Under the pieces are notes generated by a model. It was not told the DNA's origin and made no database searches. It saw only the letters and a program-made list of their open reading frames with translations. A stretch of 64,000 nucleotides of DNA, taken from Schistosoma haematobium (lineage: Eukaryota; Platyhelminthes; Trematoda; Strigeidida; Schistosomatidae). The stretch lies in the NCBI RefSeq assembly GCF_000699445.3, contig NC_067198.1:4932801-4996800 (forward strand), read 5' to 3'. This document shows, piece after piece, positions 26,001-38,000 of the stretch. Made by a program: the position numbers and the translations under genes. How positions within the stretch are numbered: position 1 is the stretch's first letter; the number at the start of each line of letters is the position of its first letter.

Positions 26001-29000
26001 TTTGTTAACCATCTTTATCATCAATCTTCTGGGTTCTTAGATATAAATGCCCATAATCCTAATCAGTGGTCCACTAGGGTCAATATACCATTTGTTTGTA
26101 CACAAAGTGATTTCTATAGGGTTCAAAGAGGGTATACTCAATGTGGTTGAATTTTTCATTCGAGATTCTCAGTTATTCAGGGGTTAGTTTTTATTTGATA
26201 TTTGTCGTTCTATCAGCAGTTTTGTCTTCTCGATATTTTTTCCACCATAAATTCTTCCGATTTTCCTATTCACGACAAATGCGTACAAAAACACTAGTCA
26301 GAGAATATGTAAGCCATAGTTTGAGACGTTACTGATTTGAACACTGTACTGACTTTAGTAGCTCATTGATTCTGACCGAAATCACATTCATAAAAACAGT
26401 AAATTATACTTTGAAAACTGATTAATCCGATAATGATCGTTGAGATCATTTTATCAATCTATTACTCAAACGGGCGAGCAATTAATGTGATATGCGTTGT
26501 TTGCCAAAACTGGATAATGATAATTTTATTCAATTAATGTTACTCTAACACTTGATGATAAAATGAAAGTCAAGCAAAAATAATAAAATTGGAATGTATG
26601 AGAAAGAGGTAGTATTTTTCTTTCTCGTATCAGTCAATGATCACTAACTTCTATTATTCATTCTTTGTTTACTCATCATATTCTTTTGGCACACTCCTTA
26701 AAATAACCTTTCCTTATCTAATCTTCTTTAATAACTTCAAAATCAAGCGTACTAAGTTCATACATGTCCACATAAAGTGGATGATGGGATATAGCTAGTT
26801 TGCATTTCAACCGTCTCAATCCGTCTGACTACTGCAAAGCCAAGATAGGATATGGAAAACATTTTTGAGTGTATAATTATGTCTAACTGTCTTACAGTTG
26901 TCATTATAAAGTTTCATTATTCAACTCATCCTATCACTTAATTCTATACTAGTACTGTACCAATCAGGCTTGTAAATTCCATCAAACTGACTGGACTGTA
27001 TAGTCAGAAATACAAAAGCAAATGATGATGGAGGAACTTCCTAACGTCATCACGGAAATTGAACCAAGAAAGCGTAAACGATAAAGATAAAAACTACTCA
27101 CATTTCTCCAAATACCTAGTAATTACTTATTAAGCAGGTCTTCTCTCTTCTAAGTTTTCTTAAATCTTGTATGTCAGTTTTGATTGATAGTATTTTGAAG
27201 GTACTTGTTTTCTGAATACCCTTTATACTTATTATTGCCCTTCAAATATTACTTTTCACTATTCGTTCCTTTAAAGTATTCGTGGTGAATATCATGAATT
27301 TACTAAATTTAGATTTCTTAATACAAAGTTTGTTATTAACAAGATAATTAGAATACCATGTAAATAACCATATCAGAAAATAATATCAGTCTACTGTTGG
27401 CTACTTTCTCAAAAGACAGGGGTCGTATCACAGCCCATCCACAAATCAAGTGACTTTTGTGGCACATATGTACGCGGTGCCCCTTTGTACCAATATTTAT
27501 GTGTTCAAATAAATAAAACTAAGCAAAGATGATATATCAGTTGGTAAGGTCGTGAACCTTTATTTACTGAAATGGTTGGAACACATGCTATGTATTTTCA
27601 ACTATCTCCCACATCAACTAACGGTGTTGGCTCACGTAGAAATAGGTTGGAAAAAGCTAAGGACGACCAAATCAAGAGGTGCCGTCATTCCATGAAGACA
27701 TTCACCGTTGGAGTGAACTATGTTTGATAGACATGAACTACCTGGTTGAGGTCTGCAGTATAACCATGATCACTGTTTGTAGACACGGAGTGACGTGACT
27801 TAGAACCGGTCGCAATAGCACAGATGCATTTACCCTTTATCATCGTCTAGATCTTCAGTTCTGGTATTATACTTCATACACAGCTTTTCATATTTTCATC
27901 TCCAACCATGTTATCAATGTTTAGTCTTCTCTTTAAAGTTTCTACTCCTTTACTATTCACCTAATCTACTTCATCTAGCCATGGTAATGCGAAATGACAA
28001 CTTGGTCTAAGGCAAATTTGTCCTAGGCTCCATGTTGTCTGTGATTGAGTATTTATTGATTATTATTTATTTAAACATGAACATTGGTATAAGAAGGCAC
28101 CGAATATATATCTGCCACAATTCATTCGATTTGTGTGAGGGCTGGGATACTACTCGGGCGCCCAGACTAAAGCAGGTGGTTCTCTTAGAATACCACTTCT
28201 CGAACCTTCGACCTAGAGGTCCAATCCACGAGATAGTGGAGTAATGTTTTGAGATGCAGTCCCATGGCATCCGTTCACCAACAATGGGTTTATACACCAT
28301 TTGTTCCCTTAGGATCCTCGAGCTCATGTGCACCAATTGTTTGGAATCATGTTTCTCCAACTCCTCTAGGTGAATCCCTTATATCCATCGGCCCGGTTTA
28401 AGCGTCGGATATTAGCTTTTCATCCCCCCAAATGCCCTGGTATGGCCGAGAATGAGGAGAGTCCGCTCTCCCTCTCGAAATGCTCTCACATAGCCACGCG
28501 TATATAGCCTCTGCCAGGGAAGTCCTACTCACTGCCTTCTCGTGGCGGAGGTGTTGTTTACGAAAATGAGAGGACGAAAAGCGAATGTCCGGCGCTTTAA
28601 CCGGACCCCAAACCAAACCAATGGTGCACATGGGCTCCAGTATCCTGTGGGAACAAATGGCGTATGAACCAATCGTTGGTCACCGGCTACCATGGGACTT
28701 CATGTCCTCACGATGATCCACTGCCTTGTGGATTAGACCTTCAGGTCGAAGGCTCGGGGTGTGGCCCCCTAAGAAAACCACCTGCTTCGGTTTGGGCACC
28801 CGGGTAGTATCACAGCCCTCACACATGTCGAATGAGATGTGTGGCGCATATGTATTTGATGCCTCCTTGTACCATTATCTGTGTTAAAATAAATAAATAA
28901 AAATAATTTGACTATCTATTATCCTTTGTGGAACCATAATTAATGTTCAAATATACTACGTATATACTAAAAGCATCATGGGTTTTCACTGTAAATTGAT

Positions 29001-32000
29001 ATTTGTCCACGTTTTAAATTTCATGATGAGGTTCATTGCCTGCTTTGGAAGGCTCTTAAGTACTGTTTTCGTCCCTGTCTGCAATGTTTGTTTTCGTATT
29101 TTTGTTTTAACTAATTTTCGTCTTGAGATAGTACCATTTAAAGTATACCGTGATCGTCCTGTATTTGACAGTTATGTTTTCGCAATATATGACTCTTTCG
29201 ACACGTAAACACTCAGTTCCTCTCCAAGTTGAGCTCACTACACACAGACTTGTGATAAACATATCATTTGTGAATTTACAGAACGAAAGTCAGTAGTTGG
29301 TGTTTCGTAACTTTAGTCATCAATATGTCATAATATATATGGCTATCATAAAGTTCCATTGCAGTTTCTGTGTTTCTATTCATTCAGTAGTTGGTTAATT
29401 AAAATTATTTCATTCTAACCCCAGATCATGGCATTCATTTACTTCGTATCTACCTATCTACTTACCTGTTGATCGTTGCTTCTCTATATTTACACATGGT
29501 TCAATGAAATCTGTATCATGTTTGTTGTTTTCTCCAGAATACCTACATTGGTAGTAATAAAAAAGGATAAATGAATGTTCACTTAAGTGGTGCAGATTTG
29601 TATATTTTAAGAATAAATTTCTTCGCGAATCTGAATATCAACTAGAGAAGCATAAGAAACAATATTACACTAAATAGCTGTTTCATTTTAGATTGTAACT
29701 ATTCGGGAATGTGTATCCGCAATTCTCCATCGGGTTTATTACGTCTTGTCACGTGCACAATACTTCCATTCTAATTAGTCGGAATACATAATGACCTACA
29801 TTTCTGATTTGTAATCATTTTGCAAAATATAGCATAACCCTTCTATAACATCATACCTGTATATGCTATTTTAGCTATAAGTGATAAAGTATTCTGAGAA
29901 CCAGAAAAACACTTCACACGAAGTGAGACGATAATTTTGTAATGGAAATAGACAGAAAGGTCATACAGCCACTAAATAAATGAACAAATATAAGATTTCT
30001 TATGTAATGTCATGCAACTAAGAAAGAAAACCAGGAGAGATTTCGGTTAGTTAAGTACATTTATCTTAACTTTATACAATATATACTGTGTTTAGCGATC
30101 GGGAAGCTCATATCAAATTATCATCATTATTCCCAAACACTACTTACTTACATGGTGTTGCGACTGAATGCAAAAAAAATCTTTGAAATCACCTTTGATA
30201 GAATCTATAAAAGAGGCAAATTTCTAAAGCATAAAGTAGAACTACTCTTATCAACCCACTAAATATCCAGTTTGTAACAGATAGATAAATCAGAATGGGT
30301 TTTGTGGAGAGTTCTCAGAAATTTCACAGGTTGAAATCATGAGTCGATTGAAGCTAGACAACCATGGAAAACCTGGAAGCACTGGACGGCCGTTTCGTTC
30401 TAGTATGGGACTCCTCAGCAGTGCGCATCCACGATCCTGCACCAGTGCTTTCAGGTTTTCCATAGTGGTCTAGCTTCAATCGACTCATGAGTTCAATCTG
30501 TGAGATAGATAAATATTGTAACATAATGTTAACTCAGATTATCATTAGTAACTTTGATTTTCACTGTATACATTGATATTGTCTGTCACATTTCAATATT
30601 TTGACATGATTAATATTTTTATTATTATTTTTTCTATTAAGATTAATACATATAAGTAGTATTATCATGATGTAAATCTTATTAGATTAATTGTATATCC
30701 ATTAATCCACTCGTTATGGAAGCGATTAGCCTTTCAATCTTGTTTAAATCATGTTCAAACATTTATATACAATAAAATGATTACATAATACATCTGAAAT
30801 GATTGCATCCTACATTATTTACTCTTTTTTTATTTGACATTCGATTGTCCCCACTGGTGTTCTTGTTCAATGTTTACTATTTATTGAAAGCGCGAATTTT
30901 GTTTTTTTGAAAAAAACCAACAGCAACATGAATTGTACTTCTTATAGAGATAGATCGTTATACTCCTTTAAAATAATAATAATAAATAGCTCTCTATAAT
31001 TGTTATCGTTATCTGTCGGCAATTCGATTCAGTAACTAGTCAGTCAATCAGTCAGCTAAAGCGTAGGACCAGGCACATTTATGCATCGGTCCAAGTTGCC
31101 ATACCTCATTAACACAACAAGATGGACACCGGATTCATAAAAGTAGTTAATTCAGTGGTGGTAATATATAAAAGAAAGATTGCATATAAGGATATTGTAC
31201 AGGAAGAAAGAATTAGTTCATAGAAAGAAAGATATGAAGCGATTTTAATCTCTTAGTTTAAGGGAAGACAGAGTGTATACACATACACCATTGTGATCGA
31301 TTCTGAGCCATGTCACCAAGAGTCTCCAACCATTGGTTACAATAATCACACGGACCCCAACCAAGTAGTCTGTATCTACCAACATGGTTCAGACTAGAAG
31401 TTAGTGACTTCAAACACTGATGCCACGTTTTGGTTTGGCCGCCCCTAACTTTCTTTCAACCATCGCCAACATTAGTCGGCATTGAGCGTTGTGGTAATCG
31501 GTGTTCGGGCATACGTAACACGTGGCCCAATCATCTCAGTCGATGAAGATTCACAACCTCATCGACTGATTTACCATCATTCCCTCATACCCTGCGTCTA
31601 ACCTCACTATTACTTACCCGGTGATCCCAGCAGACGCCAGCAATATTTCTGTGGCATCTGTGGTCAAATACTAGTAGCTTACGAGTATCCTCTACTCTTA
31701 ATGGCCATGTTTCGCTGCCGTAAATTAAAACAGAATGGACTGCCGCGCAGTATACTCGTCCTTTTATTGATAGACGGATATCTCGCCTTCGCCATAGGTG
31801 ACGTAAGTTGGCAAAAGCCAAACGAGTCAGTCAGTTACAACATAGGACTAGGCACATATTTGCATCGGTCCAAGTTTTGTCATACTTCATTAACACAATA
31901 AAATAAATACTACCATGGATGCGGTTACTTTAATTCAGTAACTGCATCCAAGTTTATTCATAAAGCTATATAATTACAGTACTCATTAGATGATCAGTGT

Positions 32001-35000
32001 TCGATATTTGAAGTTAAACTTGAATGTGTGACTTACTGATTGTGATTATATAAACTAGCAATCCATAGATTTATTCATAGAATTTTTTAATTTATTGTAT
32101 CAATGTACCCTGTTGCCATTAGACTGATTAATATTTACATGTTTGCAAAATATTGTTTCAAGATTGATCTTACTTAATGCATAAAATGATCATAAGTTGA
32201 AGACTAGTTGAGTGGCTTAACTACTTCACTTTTCTTACGAGTCCCAATGTGTCCGTGTCTAACACCTCTCAGCAAGAATACAAATGCTTTTATGATTCTC
32301 TGGTTCAATTCATTGACTAATACACGTATCCTTATTTTCTGACTAGTTCACTCTATAATAATTAAGCCCAAAATATAGGAGTTGCTTTACGAATGTCGAA
32401 TTGATATATTAACCAGTCAGTCATCCTCAACCTAGAACCTGGAACATATGTTAACCTGTTCAAGTTACCACACTTTGTCAGCAAAGTGAAATGTCAGACC
32501 AGTATTAGTGGTAGTAGAAAAGATTGCACATGACATATATGGTTCGAAAAGAACGTATGAAGAACGAATAAACAATTCTTTTGAGATTTTAGAAAAGGCG
32601 AGCAGTGAATGCAGCCTCAGCATGTCGAACGATTGTGAGCAATATTACCCAAATTCTCTAAATATTGGTTACGCTAACCCAGTGGACCCTTGCCAGGTAG
32701 TTTGCACCTGCTTGCACTTTAGTTCAAAAGTCATTGACTTTACGAACCGATGTTATTTTCTGATTTGGTCACCCTTAGCTTTCAAATTTATTTCTACAGT
32801 AGTCATCATCGCCCGTCAATGTAGACGGTGGCTAGACATAAGTGATATATTCAGCAACCATATGAGTCTATGAAGATTCACAATTTCATGAATCTACATG
32901 CCATCTTTGGCTAGTACCCGACATTTAATCTCAAGATTGCTCATTCGGTGATCCCAACATACATGAGCAATGTTCCGAGAGTATTGCTGATCAAATACTA
33001 GTAAACTACAAATATCCTCTGTTTTTAAGTGCTGTTTTTTTACAACCATAACCTAGAACACAGCTAACTGTTATGCGGTATACTCATCCTTTGGTTATGA
33101 GACGGATATCTGTTCTACATCAAGTGACAAATTGTCCAAAACTAACCGAGCTTTCTGAATCCGTTACCAGATTTTGTCCCTCAGTTTGAAGCAGCTATGG
33201 CTATTTCAACTCCCATCTGAACATAGTGAAGAGCGGAGTCAGCTTAAGCGCAAGCTGACAAGAAGCCTACGCAATGATCGGGAACAGTGGTGGGTAGCGA
33301 AAGCAAGAGAGATTGAAAAGGCAGCGGCAATAAGTAATAGCAGACAATTGTTAAGACTTGTTAAGGAAACCGGTATTAAGAAACCGACTGTTAGCGAAAC
33401 TATCTCAGAAAAAGATGAACATATTATACACTCTCAATCCAGGAGATTGGATCGACGGGCAGAACACTTCAGGGATCAGTTCAACTGGCCTTCAGCCACA
33501 CTTCGGTTTCCCACGATCTCCAGTCAACCTGAATGGCAAGTTAATGTAAGTCCTCCGTCCCTTTACGAAGTTGAAAAAGCCATAGGAAATCTGAAACGAG
33601 GGAGAGCAGCAGGCCCTGACAGGTTTACCCCTGGGATTTTTAAGGATGGCGGTCCAGTATTAGCAATGAGATTAACCGAGGTCTTAGGTAGAATTTGGGA
33701 ACTGGACGTAATCCCATCTGACTGGTCTCAATCACTGATTGTGGCAGTCTATAAGAAAGGACGAAAGTCCTCTTGTAACAATCACAGAGGAATCAGTTTG
33801 ACTAATATAGCGTCTAAAACATTAGCTTCAATAATACTTCGACGCCTAACTGAAGCTCGTGAAGAGCAGACTAGAGAAAATCAGGCTGGTTTTCGACCTG
33901 GATGTGGTTGTATAGATCAGATATTCACACTACGTCAGGTTCTAGAACAGAGAGACACATTCAGACGCTCCACAATGGTAGTATTTCTCGACCTTAAGGC
34001 GGCATTTGACTCTGTTGATTGTGAGGTTCTATGGCAGTGTTTGTCACTGAAAGGAGTACCAAAGAAGTAAATTAACCTTATAAAGGCTCTCTACGGGAAC
34101 ACAACTGGTAGAGTGAGAGCTTTTGGCGAACTGACATCAGAATTGATTACCTCAAGTGGTGTTCGTCAGGGCTGTCCACTCTCCCCATTCTTGTTCAACT
34201 TTGTGGTCGACGTACTTTTAGAGATAACACTCTCCTCATCTAAATTTCCAGGGGTTGAACTTCTACCGGGAGGTTCACTTGTTGACTTAGAATATGCTGA
34301 CATAGTTTTATTTAGTGAAGACGCTGACAAAATGCATAGTCTTCTGACCTCTCTAAGCAACAAAGCAAGCATGTTCGGGATGCGATTCTCTCCCTCGAAA
34401 TGCAAAATGTTGCTTCAGGATTGGGTTACATCGACACCCGAACTAGTGATAGGGAGTGGAGTAGTTGAGTGTGTCGACCGCTTCACTTGTCTTGAAAGTC
34501 TCATCAGCCCTTGTGGTCTGGTGTGTGACGAAATCTCAGCACGGATACAGAAAGCTCGACTAGCTTTTGCCAACTTGCGTCATTTATGGCGTAGGCGAGA
34601 TATCGTCTATCAACGAAAGGACGTGTTTGCTGCGCAGCAGTTCGTTCCGTCCTACTTTATGGCAGTAAAACATGGCCGGTAAGAGTAGAGGATATTCGTA
34701 GGTTACTAATATTTGATCATAGGTGTCTTCGAAATATTGCTCGTATATCCTGGGACTATCGAGTAAGTAACGCAGTTGTTAGGAAACGGGTACTAGGTAA
34801 GGATGGCAAATCAATTGATGAAGTAATGGAACTTCATCAGTTGAAATGGCTGGGTCATGTATTACGTATGTCCATCCACCGACTGCCACGACGTGCGATG
34901 TTTCATGGTGTAGGAGTATTTTGGAAGAAAGCTAGGGGCGACCAGACCAAAACAGGGAACAAATCCATGAAATCACTGACAAGTGGACTGAGCCATGTTG

Positions 35001-38000
35001 GTAGGTGTAGACTACCTGGTTGGGGACCACGAGATGATAGCAACCGATGGTTAGAGACCCTGAATGACATGGCTCAAAATCGTTTGCAATGGCGCAGGTG
35101 CATCCACTCTTTGTGTTCTCCCAAATTCTAATCTTCTGAATTCTTCATGTCCCTTTCTTCCTCTTTCTAAAATTATTTCACTGGATAATACTCTTTAAAT
35201 AACATCTCCAAACCCTAATCTTTCCTATTACTGGTTATACTCTTGCTACCTCTACCACTACGGGATTTGAATCGACAACTGCATCTCTGTGTTAAGGTGG
35301 TGTGGCAACTCGAACTGATGTACGTACGTACGAAGTTCTACGTTGTTACGGACTGACAGGGGGGGACTGGGAAAACGGCGCTTTATTATAAAACTTTAGA
35401 ACGAAGTTAATTAAACATTTCATAGGAAATTGACAGTAATTAACTAACTATTAAAATAAAAAGTTACATAACTTGTTAAGATAAACTTCAAAATGAAATC
35501 TATATACCTAAAAGAAAAGTATGGGAAAATAAAGGAATGTCGTTTTTAATTAAAAGTTTAACCAGTTAACTAAAAGACTAAAAATTCGAATAATGATAAT
35601 TGAAAAAGAGTTTTGGATTACGTTTCTTGCATACATGACATTTGAAATTCAGTATGTATGTTTTGAAAGACTAAAGCAATGCATTGGTTTACTGCAGATG
35701 ACACTATGTAATAAATCTATTGGTTTTTATTTTATTTATTTGAACATATAAATATTGGTACAAGAAAACCACATAAATCATTCGATTTATGTGAGGGCTG
35801 GGATACTGCCCGGGTTCCTAAATTGAAGCAGGTGGTTTTCTTAAGGGACAACACCCCGAGCCTTCGACCTAAATGTCTGATCCACAAGGCAGTGGAACAA
35901 CGTCAGGAGATGCAGTCACATGGTAGCCGGTCACAAACAATAGGTTCATACACCATTTGTTTCCTTACGATGCTGGAGCCCATGTACACCATTGGTTTGG
36001 AATGAGGGTTTTCGTACTCCCCTAGGTAGATCCTCCGTGTCCACCAGCTCGGTTAACGTGTTGGACATTCGCTTTTCGTCCTCGCGATTTCGTAAACAAC
36101 ACCCCCACCACGAGAAGGGAGTGAGTAGGACTTCCATGTCAGTGGTTGTATTCACGTGGGCACTTGAGAGCATTTCGAGAGGGAGAGCCGGCTCCTCCCA
36201 CTCTTGGCCTTACCAGGGCATTTGGGGTCTTTTGAAATGACGATGATTTGTAATTCGACTGAATGATATTGGTGAAGTGTCTTTAAAATTATTTCAGTTG
36301 GGGATAATTTGTGTCAAGTTGTTTTTTTGTACTTTTTTCTATGAATATGAATAATTGTTTTCTCTTAAACATAAAGTAAACATTGAATAGATGAACTGAT
36401 AAATTCACATTCAAATAGTTAATTACAAGATTTCATACTTTTAAATTGTTAACGACATACAGATCAATTTGTAGAGAACAATAAATCTGTTGTAACGTGA
36501 AATGCTGCAAATTGAATTCATAATTTTGAGATGGTGGGGAAGATTTGTAGCTCAGATGGATGATTTTGATGAAGTTTCGTTCTCTGAGTTGGATGGTTTG
36601 GTCGTGAAGCTTTCATCGTTCTTCTAAACGTCATCATCATCAGCAGTAACTTCAGGTAGACGTTCGTGCTGACGATGTCGTTCAGAAGAATGATGAAAGC
36701 TCCAAGACCATACCACCCAGCTCAAAGAACAAAACTCCATTAAAATTCATAATTTCTTTATATCCAATATATTATTATCCTTAACAAACATGATGTTCAT
36801 AATCTTAGTTGTATTTCTTCTAAAGAATATTCAGTTTTTGCATGTTAGAGATTGTATAAACATTATGACTAAAAACGATAACAAATCTTATCATACTGGT
36901 TACTACTCTTACTATTTGTATAACTTGGATAAAAGTGATCTTTCTCTCTCTTATCAGTTGATGACTGTCCAACAAAACACTTTAGTATACTAATGTTTCC
37001 CACATTTTTTTTTAGAAAAAAATGTATTTATGATTGATAACTTTCATTTCGTTCCAGTTTATTGATTCTGTACTACTATAATTAATTATAGTTGTATTTC
37101 ACTGGTTGAAATCATGAGTCAATTGAAGCTAGACCACCTGAAAGCACTGGACGGCCGTTTCGTCCTAGTATGGGACCCCTCAGCAGTGCGCATCCACGAT
37201 CCCGTCCTCCGCGAGATTCGAACCCAGGACCTATCAGTCTCGCGCCAGGCGCCTAACCAACAAGACCACTAAGCCGGCATCCAACAGTGTTAATGTCTAA
37301 CTTCAACCAATCCACAAAGTTGCGCCACCCGTACACCATTGTCTACAGTGGGTTCCTATCTCATAACAGACCTGATTGAACTCTACTGGTAACGACTTCT
37401 CACTAGAACTCCAGGAGTGTCTCCTGAAGACTCATGATTTCAACCAGTGAAATTTCTAAAAATCTCCACAAAACCCATTCTGATATAGTCGTATTATTAA
37501 TATTATTATTATTATTGTTATTATTATTATTATTATTAATAATTTGTAAACCACTTATGATACTGTCACTGATTTCTTTCTATTGTTATTATTATTTTCT
37601 CTTGTTCGGAAAAAAAACAAAATTACTATCTACTCTATGTGTAGTAAGTGTCCTCTGTTTTTTATTGTTTGGTTTTTCTTTAAAAAGAATTTTTCTGTGT
37701 GATTTGCTTTAAAATGTTTATATTGTAATTGTTTCATTTATACATAGAGATACATTTTTTTTAACAGTGAATATCTATGTTAGTCATTGGCAATTTCAAT
37801 ACTTCGTTGAGTTTACCGAAGTGTTTGTGTGTGTGTGTGTGTATGTTTGTAGTTTGGATTATTTTTGGCGATTATCCTCCTATTAAGTCTAGTTTGTTGT
37901 GTGAATTATAGAGCATTGATCTATCTGTTCAAATTACTCATTGGACTTTTTAAACAGGTTTTTGTTTTTCTATCAGTTACGGGTTAGGCTAAAAGCGTTT

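Noticed and set aside
33358..34405. Small ORFs overlapping A1 (63 and 79 codons)
   Set aside because: Out-of-frame or antisense shadows of the RTE ORF.
37200..37290. tRNA gene
   Set aside because: A- and B-box-like sequences are present, but there is no proper acceptor stem, and the same head recurs in other SINE copies with a hammerhead attached. It is the SINE's tRNA-derived part.
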